64,000 nucleotides of DNA from positions 13,023,219 to 13,087,218 of the forward strand of contig OY987251.1 of assembly GCA_963920765.1 (NCBI GenBank), given 5' to 3'. The position numbers and the translations under genes were made by a program. Each line of letters opens with the position of its first letter. Position 1 is the first letter of the stretch. The stretch comes from Ulota crispa. Taxonomy: Eukaryota > Streptophyta > Bryopsida > Orthotrichales > Orthotrichaceae. The notes beneath the pieces are model-generated. The model made no database searches. It was not told where the DNA came from and saw nothing but the letters and a program-made list of their open reading frames with translations. Below, one piece after another: positions 23,690-34,900 of this stretch.

Positions 23690-24673
23690 ATATTCATATA
23701 TATATGTATATAAAATATAAGAAATACTGCTTGAGATTGTGTTAGCATACGGTCTTGTGGGATTTTATTGATTTTGAATTGTTCAATTGTTGTTTTTCAC
23801 AAGTGGTTGTTGTCTAGCTAAGTTTCAAAGAAATCAAGAACTTGTTGAAGGGAATTTTACATCCATAACCAGTCCGTGAATTTTTTTTTTATAAAAAGTT
23901 TTGTAATGTAAAAATACACCTACTACATATGCAATTGCAAGTTTTGGATAGTTTTCATAACCAAACCTCAAGATTCTACAAAAAAGAAAACAAGCAAACT
24001 ATTATATTTAAATTTTTTGCACATTATAATTCAAGATTTCAATTTGCCAATTTCCGTTTATCAATTTCATAAAAATGTGTTTTGGCAAACTACAATGACA
24101 ACAACAATATTGCATTTTGGTTGGGGCACTTACATACAACACTTAAAATCCCTCAAAAACAAGAGAATGCTTTCTATTTCTAAGATATTTGAGAACCTTG
24201 TCACAAATTGCAATCTAGAAAAATAAGTTGACGATTACTTCTAAACATACCCTTTAAACGACAAACCGTTATAGATCAAACCCATTGTTGTGGTATATAC
24301 CTTTGCATTCAACGATATTCATCAATGAAATTTGAAGCAAACAGCTGATTATGACTGAAACAAATTATATTCTTTTTAGCCAATGACGCTATCTCCTATT
24401 GTAATTTCCAACATTCCTTTTAATTTATTATTTCTGAAATAATTTCAAAGGGTTAAATCTTTTACTAAAAAAGTACCGTTTAAAGTGGAATGAACTTTTC
24501 CTTGAATAGTTTGGAGATGACTTCGTAATGATAATCCATGTTGTACAAATGTAAAAGCACTACTACAAGAATCAAACAAAACAAGATTAGATGAATTTAA
24601 CCAAGACTCTTCATGCTTGTCTTTTTCCTTTGTATAATATTTTTGACCCCTAGTCCTTAAGGGGTTAAAAACA

Positions 24674-25561
24674 GGGAAAATATAAAAAACACTCCCCAAT
24701 TCTTTCAAAATGTCAAATATATCTCTATATTATTTGAAATATAAATAATGACCTATATTATTTGAAATATCAAAAATATCCTTGACTTTGTGGAGGAATA
24801 TCAATTATACCTCTAGTTCTTTGAGACCCTTAATTATTATGAGAATTATAAAAATTACCCTTAACCCTTAAAGGACAGACGAGTCACTGTGGCTTGCCTA
24901 GCCTATAGCAGTGTTTGTGTTTTGCACATGGGCACCAGTAGTATTGCTTCAAAAAGTTGGAAAAGTCAACAATGCATGATGCCTTCATGAGAATTGCAAG
25001 AAGGGCAGCTTGGAAGCTAACACCGTGATTTAGAGTCTTATCACAATTTAGGTTACAAAAAAAATGAATGCATCTCAAGAGATAATTTTTTGTCTTCCAT
25101 GATGGACCATGTGTTTATGGTCACTTTTGAAAAAAAAATCAGATGAAAAACGACTTTTTTCTGAATCACAGAATCTTTTTGCAGAGCCGGAAGACGTATT
25201 TTGTCCTCATGGACATTTAGGGGTTAACTCTCTTGTGCCTCTTTTTGCAATTTCTTCATTACTTGAATGATAGTGGATCATACAAAAACTAAATGTAAGT
25301 TGAATGCAAGCCAAATCTTGGAAGCAAGCTTTTTATGCCATGTATAGGGTGTTTGCATGTAAGTCTATTGTAGTCAAAAGTTATTGTGGTGGTTATATAG
25401 TAATTTTTGTTGTCATTTTTATATAAAAACAATTGCAATAAAGATGCACAGGGGTTTATTTGATATTTTTACACAAAGCCATGGTATTTTTAATATTTCA
25501 AATAATGTAGGAGTATATTTGATATTTTGAAAGAATGGGGAGGTATTTTTGATAGTTTCCC
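24674..25561. repeat. Inverted-repeat element with GGGAAAATATAAAAAACACT ends
   Basis: The left arm runs from 24674 with ACTCCCCAATTCTTTCAAAA and TATTATTTGAAATAT. The right arm returns these inverted (TATTTCAAATAATGTAGG, GAAAGAATGGGGAGG) and ends TTTCCC at 25561. The TTAA-ended element 24861-25227 lies inside. A related shorter copy is at 8199-8523. Confidence 0.65.
24861..25227. mobile_element. TTAA-ended element (367 bp)
   Basis: TTAA at 24861-24864 is followed by CCCTTAAAGGACAGACGA. The right end is TGTCCTCATGGACATTTAGGGG then TTAA at 25224-25227, so the ends share CCC(T/C)TAAA.G.C(A/C). It is nested in the inverted repeat at 24674-25561. Confidence 0.72.
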
Positions 25562-26362
25562 TTAAAAATATACAAATACTCCAAGTTAATGGTGATTGTA
25601 TACATTCCGTTTATGTTACAACTCAACAACGACGAGATTAGTTTCAGACGTCCTTCAACGGTCTACGATAGGTTTACGTCCGTCCACGTTAGGTGTTCGT
25701 CCGCCTTCGTCTTCCTAGTGCAGTAGCTTTATAATCTTTCCGGAATCACCTGTGTCACCCTATTTCGCAATCGTAGAATGCCCCCGTCTTCGAGATCTTA
25801 GTGCCTTCACTGTTGTTGTTGCTTCGTTCTGGCAATCACTCATCAGTCACCTACGTTTTCTGTGTTCCATTTGAGTCTGTTCTCTAGATTTCTTCTTTAC
25901 CGTTTGACAACCAAGGAACTTAGGAACGCTGCCGCTCGTTGAGCTCAACACTGTTTTACACTACAGTCCAGAATGGAAATGATGGTTTCAGTAAAAGGTC
26001 TGAGCGGAGGCTCACGGATGGACAATCCATAAGAGTGTGTGTAGAACCATGAGTCATTCTTGAGAGGGGTCGGGCAAGAGGAGCACCCCGGGTACTTTGC
26101 CAAAGACATGGCTCGATAACCCTCGCAAGCTCCCCTACATTTGTCCTGTCATAGTCGATAGGTTGAACAAAAGGCGTGGACTGCCGTTCCGAGGGTTTAC
26201 GTGCAGCCTAGACTTCTCCTGAAATCAAGAAGCACTTACCCTGCATCTCAAGTCTGGTATCGTTGTGTCTCACACACTCCCATTGCCATCGTCGTCTCCG
26301 CGATGACGCCAGCTTCGCACTGATCCTCCACGGAACACCAGGGTCACCACCTCACCTATTGC
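25562..26362. other. GC-richer stretch without a recognised gene
   Basis: From about 25620 the GC content rises above the surroundings. The best open frame, 26075-26230 (+), encodes STPGTLPKTWLDNPRKLPYI and continues to a TGA. It has no start and no domain I recognise. It may be the remains of a gene that continues into the minisatellite to the right. Confidence 0.2.
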
Positions 26363-27010
26363 CAGAGCTTTTTAGGGTTTGGAGCTTGTTAGGGTTTACG
26401 GAGCTTTTGTGGGTTCTATTGCCAGATATTGTAGGGTTTGGAGCTCGTTAGGGTTTACGGCAGCTTTTGTGGGTGGTTTCTATTGCCAGAGCGTTTTAGG
26501 GTTTGGAGTTTGTTAGGGTTTACGCTGCTTTTGTGGGTTCTATTGGCGGAGTGTTTAAGGGTTTGGAGCTCGTTAGGGTTTAGGGAGCTTTTGTGGTTTC
26601 TATTGCCAGAAAACTTTTTAGGGTTTGGGGCTCGTGAGCGTTTACGGAGCTTTTGTGGGTTCTATTTCCGGAGCTTTTGTGGGTTCTATTTCTGGAGCTT
26701 TTGTGGGTTCTATTTCCAGAGCTTTTAGGGTTTGGAGCTCGTTAGGGTTGACGAAGCTTTTGCTGTCTCAGGGTTGCCAGAGCTTTTAGGGTTTGGAGCT
26801 CGTTACTTGCAGATTTTTTTTCAGCAACAATGAGTGCCGTGTTGTCTTCGTGAGATATAGGTATATTTGGAGGGAAGGTCTTTCATGGGCTAAAATCTGT
26901 CAGAGGTGGCGACCAAAAATATGGGAGCTCGTTTAGGATTTACACAGCTTTTGTGGTTTCTGTTGCCAGAGCTTTTACGGTTTGGAGCTCGTTAGGGTTT
27001 ACGCAGCTTT
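26363..27010. repeat. Minisatellite containing telomere-like TTTAGGG
   Basis: Variable tandem units of about 60 bp built from CCAGAGCTTTTAGGGTTTGG, AGCTCGTTAGGGTTTACG and GAGCTTTTGTGGGTTCTATT. The plant telomere heptamer TTTAGGG occurs repeatedly but never as a pure head-to-tail run. Open frames over it (Phe, Leu, Gly-rich) are repeat artefacts. Confidence 0.8.
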
Positions 27011-27013
27011 GTG

Positions 27014-27445
27014 AGTTTTGCACGGCCCTTAAGAGCGCCTTCCGTGGATGCGAAAGCATTGGTGGAAGGGATTCGAGTCATAGCTATGCTACAGTGATCC
27101 CACCAGGCTGCAAGGAGTTCATTCTTGCAGCTTGCCTCTCAGTTTGGAAAGCCTCAACCTCGCTTTTGTCTCGCGACATATTTCACCGAGGTTGTACTCC
27201 AAATTGAGTGTACATTCTTCACTACTTTGCTACACTCCTTTCTGTCCAAATTTTCCTACAAATTTTTTAACAGCATTCTCAACAGCATTTTTTGATATTC
27301 TGGATTTTGGGTCAAGTTTTGCACGGCCCTTAAGAGCGCCTTCCGTGGGTGCGAGAGCATTGATGGAAGGGATTCGAGTCATAGCTGTGCTAAAGAAAAA
27401 GTTTTGCTGGTTCAAGGAGTATTTTCTTTGCTGCCAGCCTCTCAG
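27014..27445 (+). repeat. Duplicated segment, possibly a decayed LRR exon
   Basis: GTTTTGCACGGCCCTTAAGA and about 110 following bases at 27014 recur at 27315, offset 301. One frame reads ALRAPSVGARALMEGIRVIA and another CLSLESLNLAF, which loosely recall leucine-rich-repeat proteins, but the frames do not stay open. The gene of origin is not identified. Confidence 0.4.
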
Positions 27446-27580
27446 TTTTTGAAACTCGCATCTGCGCTGGTCTCATGACCACTACTACCGTGGATGTTCT
27501 TCAGACTGACAGCACATTTCGGTCTATTAGGTGTATTTGGACACACCTTTAGACTGCATTCATGTTGCTAATACCCCTCC

Positions 27581-28028
27581 GGGAATTGATATGCGTACCA
27601 CACCTTCTTGACTATCCCACCCCATCCCGGGGTAAATTTTAGATTTCTACCATCAAAAAGCTGAATTTGAGAATTTGGAATTCAGATTTGGACTTACAAA
27701 CCGTGATTTTGTCTTGAATCACAAAAAAAGTTCTAATTGAACACTATCCAATGAAAAAGCTTATCTTTTTTATAAACAAAAGTAGAAATATTACTTTCCC
27801 CCCAGCTAAGCTGTTTTGTTGGGTGTTGTTCAATTCCAAGTTTTTTTGTTTTGTTGGGTGTTGTTCAATTACAAGTTTTTTTATGGTTCTAGACAAAATC
27901 TAGGTCTATAAGTCCAAATCTGAATTCCAAATTCTCAAATTCAAACTTTTTGATGGTAGAAATCTAAAATTTATCCCGGGGTGTGGTGGGATAGTCAAGA
28001 AGAAGGTGTAGTACGCATATCAATTCCC
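27581..28028. mobile_element. Long-armed GGGAATTG foldback element, copy 4
   Basis: Starts GGGAATTGATATGCG and ends CATATCAATTCCC. The flanks TACCCCTCC (27572-27580 and 28029-28037) are identical over 9 bp. Near the centre the word GTTTTGTTGGGTGTTGTTCAA is repeated in tandem, which makes this copy longer (448 bp) than the others. Confidence 0.85.
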
Positions 28029-28157
28029 TACCCCTCCTAACACCAAGTGTGAACATACAAGGATCCCGATTCTCTCAAAGATAGTAGTTTTATTAAAGTT
28101 ACGAGTTTTAGTATTTTAGTATATTTACTCTTGAGAGCTAACGTATTGTATATGAGG

Positions 28158-28229
28158 GGATCCGTGGCGCAATGGTAGCGCGTCTGACTCCAGATCAGAA
28201 GGTTGCGTGTTCGATTCACGTCGGGTTCA
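28158..28229 (+). tRNA. tRNA-Trp (anticodon CCA)
   Basis: A 72-nt cloverleaf. The acceptor stem GGATCCG pairs with CGGGTTC, the anticodon stem-loop CTGACTCCAGATCAG places CCA at positions 34-36, and the T arm contains GTTCGATTC. The sequence is that of the plant nuclear tRNA-Trp as I know it. T-rich stretches (TTTCGTTTTT, 28250-28259) could end polymerase III transcription. There is no intron, and CCA is not encoded, as normal for nuclear genes. Confidence 0.95.
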
Positions 28230-28535
28230 ATACCCCGAATCTCGCCCCCGTTTCGTTTTTGCTTCTCATCCGCCCTTTTCTCCCTCAAAACAGTCTGACA
28301 AGTTGTAATAGCAATCCGGGCTAATTTTAAATGAAAAGAAGTCCAGGAACTTCGGCTTCTGAAGTCAAATTTTTTTCATCCAATCTTTTTTTACAAGATG
28401 GTCATGGAAATGTGCTCCATCGTGGAATATCAAAATTAGTAGTCTCATTGATTGCCTCCGTATTTTTAAAAACTCCAATTTATGAGAAGTTTCACAAGAA
28501 TGGTAATAGGTCCTATGTTATCCTTGCAATTTTTG

Positions 28536-28730
28536 TGAGGGTAGCATGCATTATAACTTGCAATTTTTGCAAGGGTAGCATGCACTATGATTTTTGCAAT
28601 TTTTGCAATTTTTGCAATTTTTGCAAGGGTAGCATGCATTATAGTTTTTGTAATTTTTGCAAGAGTAACATGCACTATAACTTTTGCAATTTTTGCAAGG
28701 GTAGCATGCATTATAACTTTTGCAATTATT
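28536..28730. repeat. GCAATTTTTGCAAGGGTAGC tandem repeat
   Basis: Four to five units of about 45-55 bp containing TTTTGCAAGGGTAGCATGCA and CATTATAACTTTTGC. The GCATGC core makes each unit partly palindromic. Open frames here (Cys, Asn, Phe-rich) come from the repeat. The rest of 28230-28874 shows nothing. Confidence 0.75.
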
Positions 28731-28874
28731 GGGGACAATATTATATTGTGTCTGTACATGTCACATCTTTGTAGAGCATTGTAAAACAATTGTAGTAAAG
28801 TAGTCATATGGACCAATTGGACACTCAAGGGTGAAATCCAAATATGAGTTATTTCCAAACTTAGTCTTTTTGTG

Positions 28875-29702
28875 TTAACCCTTAAATGCCCAAGTACTTA
28901 TCTTGTTTTTGGAAGGTAGTTTTGAAGATGATAGTTTGCCAAAAAAAAGCCCCAAGTAATGTTGCACAAATTTTAAGATTTTTGTTATTGAATGTTGATG
29001 AGTATGGAATTTTTTGGTTTTGATAAAATTGTTTGTAATTTGTTATGCAAAAATGGTAGCTTTTGGGTACAAAATTGGACAACAACCACTTATGATGATT
29101 TAATGTTTATTGTTGTCACCTCAAATTGATGACCCCCCTTCCAAACCCATGACCACAATTTCACAAATCACCTTGCAATGCAATTGTCAATAAGCTATTC
29201 TAGCTAATAGAAAGAAAATGTTGAGCTCCAATTATTGACCAAAAATCATTATAAATGAAAAAAAATTCAAGATTAAATGAATTTTATCTAATATGTATAA
29301 CAAAAACATTCCAAGTGAAAATTAGCTCAAAAACACATTCGAATTTTATTAGATGATGGATTTTTAATAGAAGGGCCTTCATTGGCTAAGAGAGTGCCCA
29401 AGAGAGATCTTCACTTCATTCTCAACTTATTGCTTGTTTTTCCAAGGTGGGTAGCTTATCATAGGCTATTTAGTGACACTATTCATCACACTTTTCAATG
29501 CACAACACACACCTTGCATTTAGCTTCTACCAAACACAATCAAAATGTAACATGGAGGATATTGAAATTGAACATTGAGGCTAACTTCAAACCACAACTT
29601 CTCCAAAAACAAATAAATTAAAACAATCAAGTCTTTGCCTTCAGCAAATTCTCAAAGTTTGTTGAATACCCAAATTTGGTGCCTAGGGCATTTAGGCATT
29701 AA
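28875..29702. mobile_element. TTAA-ended element, 0.83-kb subfamily, copy 1
   Basis: Starts TTAACCCTTAAATGCCC and ends GGGCATTTAGGCATTAA. The interior shares many words with 47920-48800 (GATGAGTATGGAATTTTT, ACAACCACTTAT, CAAAAATCATTAT, GATCTTCACTT). No transposase frame was found. Confidence 0.7.
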
Positions 29703-29755
29703 AATTCCAAACTCTCATCAAAGTTACAACAAAAAAAAAGTCCCATTGAAAACCT

Positions 29756-30185
29756 CAAATAAAGGTAGTCACACCTTTTTTGAAAATGGAGATTTTATGA
29801 AGAATGAGAAATTGTGGAATAGAAATAGGACTCAATGGGAGCACTTCTCCATGAAGTAAGTGTAATTTTCCTTTTTTGTGTGGGTGGTGAAGAATGATAA
29901 CACTTAGAAAATGGTGATGCAATAAAAAAGTAAGCTACATTCATACACTCAATCAAGATCTCCAACTACAAAGAGGGTGAAAGCAAGAAGAGCAAGATGA
30001 AAGTACAACACACATGGGTAAAAACTTTACATGCTAAAACTTTGTCATGCTCATTTTTCTCCTCCACAGGTGAAAGAAAAACACTTCTCTATTTTTTAAA
30101 AGTGAGACCTTTGCAAATCAACAAGAGAATGCCACATTCCTATTCTGTAAAGAATAGAGGGAAGAAGGTGTAAATTACCTCTACT
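29756..30185. repeat. GGTAGTCACACC dispersed repeat, copy 1
   Basis: Begins AAAGGTAGTCACACCTTTTT and ends GAAGGTGTAAATTACC. Interior words (GAAGAATGAGAA, CTCCAACTACAAAGAGGG, ACATGCTAAAACTT) recur in COI1 intron 4 (33616-34542). Non-coding. Confidence 0.6.
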
Positions 30186-30525
30186 ATGTTCTTGCTTCAA
30201 GTTGCAAGTCACGTTCACTTTGAAATATCTACATAGCAGCACTCAATATGAAGGTTTTTGGCATTGACAAAATGCAACTTCGCTGAAGAGTTTGGTACAC
30301 CAACAGTGAAGAGCCAACACGGGAACCAAATCCCACTAATTTTGTTGCTTAGAATAATCAAAGCATTTAACAATGAAAATAAGATGACCTTTACGTTTCC
30401 ACAAAGATGGGAACTGACATTTGAGCTGGGACTGTGACAGTGTGAACTGCCCCCTTTACTCTCTGAGAAGTATGCCCGGAATCCCTGGCTCACGACCTTT
30501 GAAAACCATCAATAAAATTTCTTAC

Positions 30526-30608
30526 TGATTACGCAGATGCTTTCGCTGGATTCGACCAATACTGGTCAACCCCTTGCCTTGACAGGCCCGTGTGGTAATC
30601 CTCTCCAT
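30526..30608 (-). other. Possible short first exon with basic N-terminus
   Basis: ATG at 30606-30608 opens MERITTRACQGKGLTSIGRI and reaches a GTAAGA donor at 30525. The basic, acid-poor start resembles an organelle-targeting peptide. The open stretch just beyond (GFRAYFSESKGGSS, about 30430-30475) could be a later exon, but the gap is only about 30-40 bp, too short for a usual plant intron. Weak evidence. Confidence 0.15.
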
Positions 30609-30925
30609 TTTCCTCGCAATTGATTTTTCAACGTGTTCCCACCATATTGCAAATCAACATGGGTAAGCAAATATCTCAACCCATCTTCCAACAAACCAAA
30701 TTCAAAACCCCAAAGGTCCAAATTTCAAAAACCTCCCATTAACAACAATCAAGCTTCCCACTCGTACCATGAACAAAAAACCTTAACAAACATCTTTGGC
30801 AAGTCCAAAAAATAATAATAACCCAAGCACAAAAGAATGTCATAGAAAACGAGCACTTCAATGCATTATGTAACCAGTGTAACAGATCATATCCCTAACA
30901 AAGAAACTCACCTCTGAATTCCAAA

Positions 30926-30950
30926 CCTTAAACCCTAAACCCTAAAACCG
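30926..30950. repeat. Short interstitial telomere-type repeat
   Basis: AAACCCTAAACCCTAAAACC: about two and a half units of the plant telomere motif. Another single match (AAACCCTA) lies at about 31044. The nearby (CAG)n at 31179-31196 is also simple repeat. The rest of 30610-31440 has no recognised gene and may include the COI1 3' transcript end. Confidence 0.6.
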
Positions 30951-31469
30951 TACCACAAAGCTGACGACGACTATCCTCCTCTCAGCATCGCTTCTTCGGA
31001 ACACACACACAACTTCTAAAACAGAAAGCTTTTCTGAGATCCAAAACCCTAGACCCTAAAACCAGGCACGTAAATGGGAGTCCATGCAAAAGGTTTCCTA
31101 TCGGTAGGCAAACAGTACATGGACTTCCACCTCGTATGGGACAACTCAAAACTCTCAGAAAGCTCTACTGTGCTCAAGCGCAGCAGCAGCAGCAGCTGAT
31201 CCATGAAAACTGGCAGAAACCAGGTAGACAGACATGACATGGCATGACAGGAGAGAGTGAACACTCGAAGATTTTGTAACCGTGACACCGCCAAGCTCTC
31301 TTTCACCACAAATAATAATATACAGTCTTCGCATGGCGATGGACAGGGTGCCGACCCACTTTCGGGGGAGTCTTTTGGGGATCTTCGGGAATATGTTGTA
31401 GTGCAAAAACCCTACCACCACTTGTCCCGCCGCGTGCACCAAACTGGGTTGTAGATAGCAATAATACCG

Positions 31470-31955
31470 ACACAGCGGCAGTTCGGTGAAGGCTAGTCGA
31501 ATACGTAAAAAGCTCCATCACCGACACAGCAGACTTCGGTGAAGGCTGATCGAATACGTAAGCTGTTCTGTCACCCGACACAACAAACTTCGGTGAAGGC
31601 TACTCGAGTACGTAAAAAACTCAGTCACGGACACAAAGGCGTTTGGCAAGGGCTGGTTTAATACGTAAGCTGCTCCACCACCGACACAACAGTCGCTCGG
31701 TGAATGCTAGTTGCATATGTAAAAAGCTCCGCCACCGACACAGCGGCAATTCGGTGAAGGCTAGTCAAATACGTAAAAAGCTCCACCACCGACACATCCT
31801 TCACCGACACAACAGACTTCCGTGAAGGCTAGTCGAAGATGTAAAAGGCACCGTCATCGACACAAAGGCGTTCGTTGAGGGCTAGTTTGAATACGTAAAC
31901 TGCTCCGTCACCGACCCGGTCACCGACACAACGGTGTTCAATCGGTAAAGGAAGG
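31470..31955 (-). repeat. Tandem array derived from the COI1 3' end
   Basis: About eight degenerate units of roughly 55-60 bp containing, on +, CACCGACACA, TTCGGTGAAGGCTAGTCGAA and TACGTAAAAAGCTCC. The COI1 stop (31956-31958) lies in the same words: GAAGGCTAGTCGAACGCGTA. On the minus strand several units encode GDGA.Y.FD followed by TAG, matching the COI1 C-terminus GDDSAYAFD. The array is therefore best read as tandem copies of the last codons plus 3' leader. Confidence 0.75.
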
Positions 31956-34900
31956 CTAGTCGAACGCGTAAGCGCTGTCGTCGCCGTAATCAGGGTACTC
32001 ACCGGTGTCTTGGAATCCAAAATAAAGTCCAGCATCATCGATGTTGGAATAATAACTATTCTCACCGCCATCGACGTGGCCCTCAAGACCCAGAGCCTCG
32101 CCATGTCCGCCATTGCAATCGTCGGCGTGGCCTTCAAGACCCAGATATCCGCCATTGGCGTCGTAGCTGTCGGCGTACTCGGGGTAGAAAGCGGCGGTTG
32201 CAAGCTCCTCCTCTTCCTCTTCCTCTTCTTCCACCGTTTTGGGATAAATCAAGCACACAGATGCGGGGTTATCTTTCCGAGGGGAGGTGACGGTGTAATA
32301 CCCCAGCATTTGGGACCTTTCGGCGATGAACTCGACGACGAACCCGGGGTTGCGAGACACGAGGGCGGCGCCCAGAGCGGGGGTGGCGCCCACGCCCTGC
32401 ACCCACAGGTACTTCAAGCGCGTCATCACGGTCAGCACGGAGCTCGCGAGCTGCGAGTCTCCGAAGGGGCACCCTCGCATCTCCAAGCGTTCCAGCTGTC
32501 TGCACCAGTGAAAATATTTTGGATGAAGTGGTCTTAGCTTTTTTTTTCTAACCAAACAAATTGTTGAGTAAGTTAAGTAAGTTAGCAAGCAGGGATGGGT
32601 ACATTTATTTAGGGAAAATTTCATGGATACCCCTGAAATTTGCAATGATTTCATATATACGCCTGCTTTTTCAGAAATTTCACAGATATCCTTGGACCAA
32701 AATTTTCAAGAGTTTCTTTTTGGTTGTGCATCCACTTTCCTTCTTCCTTGTGTGCACAAGAAAGAAGTAATGTGCGTACAAAGGGAGAAGGGAAGTAGAT
32801 GCACAATAAAAAAAATGCTTGAAAAATTTAGTCCAAAAGTTCTGAAAAAGCATGGGTATCTATGAAATTATTGTAAACTTCAAGGGCGTTCATGAAATTT
32901 TCCCTTTTTTTTACAGATGTAAAGTTGGATGCTTTTAACCTTTCATCAAAACTAATCTCATGATGATTTTGTGAAAAATTAGAATGTCAGACCAGTCGGG
33001 TGTGAAAACCCTGAAACCGGCTCCTACTCTCAAACCCATCCATTATAAAAGTTGTCGAAGTAATTTACATTTTTTCAAAAAATACTATAGCCTAGAAAAA
33101 AACAATAATTAGCACAAAATAATTTCACTGGCCTGCATCCGTCCGCCATGAGGCGTAGTCCCTCGTCGCTGTCACCGGAGCAGCCCAGCAGCACCCACTT
33201 CAGCTTCGCCCCGAACTCGCCGATGTAGCCTAAGCCTCTGTCGGTTAAGCCGCCTTTTCGTAAGTAGACTGAGAAGCGGGTGAGGAGTGGGCAGCCTTGG
33301 AGGAGTGAGCGCACTCCGTCGTCTAGTGGTAAGCCCTCCACGTGCGGAAGTGCCTGCCAAAACACACACAAATGAGTAATTCTACAAAAACGCCTTCAAA
33401 CAGTAGCGTAGATATTACCTCCAGATATCATGGTTGTGATGTGGGAAGCCAGTAACCGATTCTCATGGAACCCCAGAAAGACCAAGGAAATCATTCTTCG
33501 CAAATGCAATCTATTGTGCAAAGGTTAGGAACTAGAAGAATCGGTGAAGATGATTGCATGTTCTGGGAACGGATTTCAACGAAACTGATCAAAAGAAAGT
33601 TAAAGATCGAACAGGGGTAGTCACACCTCCTCCACGATTGAAACTTCATGAAGAATGAGAAGTTGTCAAGTGGAAATAGGAGCCAACGGGAGTATTTTTT
33701 TCATGAGCAAGGGTGTGACTCTCCTTTTGTAGGAGGTGGAGAATAGAGAATGAGTTTACCTAGAAAATGCGGTAAGAAAGTGAGTTGCACTTGCACATTG
33801 AACTAAGGTCTCCAACAACTACAAGGAGGGTTAAAGCAAGATGAAAATGCAACACATCTAGGTAGAAATTTCACATGCTAAACTTCTTCATGCTCATTCT
33901 CTTTCTCCAAAGGTGGAAGAAAAAAAACTTCTCAATCTTCAAAAATGGAATCTCCACAAATCAAGGACAAATTGCCACAACCCCATTCTTTGAAGATTGA
34001 GTATGGGGTTAAGAAGGTGCAACTACCCCTATTAGACACTCATGAAATAGGACTTGGATTGGACCCTCCAACTACAAAGAGGGTGAAAACCAAAAGAAGT
34101 GCGTTATTTGTTAAATTGGGAAAAGCAAAGGTACCATTTTGTACCCACCTTAAACCCAAAAAGTTACCTTAAACCAGATTCAAAGGTATCAAATTCCGTC
34201 TCAGTCACTAAGATTTTTTCCCTCGCAAATTCCTCCTCTTGGGTGAGGGCACGTAGACCGGTTTTAGGAGTACTAAAAATTAACTGAACCTTCAAAAGTC
34301 CCAGTGTCCCACTTTGTAAGCATATTCCCAAATTAACAAATAACACGTTAAAAGCACAATAAAAAAACAACACACATGAGTAAAAACCTCACATGCTAAA
34401 ACTTCTTCAAGCTCATTCTTCTCCTCTCAAAGTGAAAAGAAAAAACTTTTGAATCTTCATAGAGTGGGACCTCTAAAGAAGAGATTGCCACAACCCATTC
34501 TTTGAAAATTGAGAATGAGGTGAAGAAGGTGTGACTTCCCCTAACGACACTCATGACATTGGACGGGGATGGGATGGGGATTGGGCCTGGGAGGTTATAG
34601 TACCTCAAGCAAGACAATGCGGAAGTCGGTGAGGTTGGGAAGGCATCGACCAACAGCAGCGAGGGCTTCGTTGTTGACGTCAGCGAGGTACATGACGAAG
34701 AAGTCCAGGTGGCGGCATCCCTCACAGATGGCGATCATGCCGGTCTGCGTCACGTAGTCCGTCATGTAGTCGGCGTTGATGTGGTCCACTCGGATCCTCT
34801 TGAGTTGCTTGCAGCACTCGCTGATAACTTGCATTCCCTTGTCCCCCACCGCGCTCCGCAGCTGCGTCCATCACCACCACCCCATCCAAAACCACTATGA

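Noticed and set aside
26438-26728. Plus-strand open frame with repeated GFGA/SFCGFYF words
   Set aside because: Arises from the TTTAGGG-containing minisatellite.
31643-31825. Plus-strand open frame with KKLHHRH repeats
   Set aside because: Produced by the array derived from the COI1 3' end, read on the wrong strand.
32269-32505. Arg-rich minus-strand frame over COI1 exon 6
   Set aside because: Out-of-frame shadow of the GC-rich COI1 exon.
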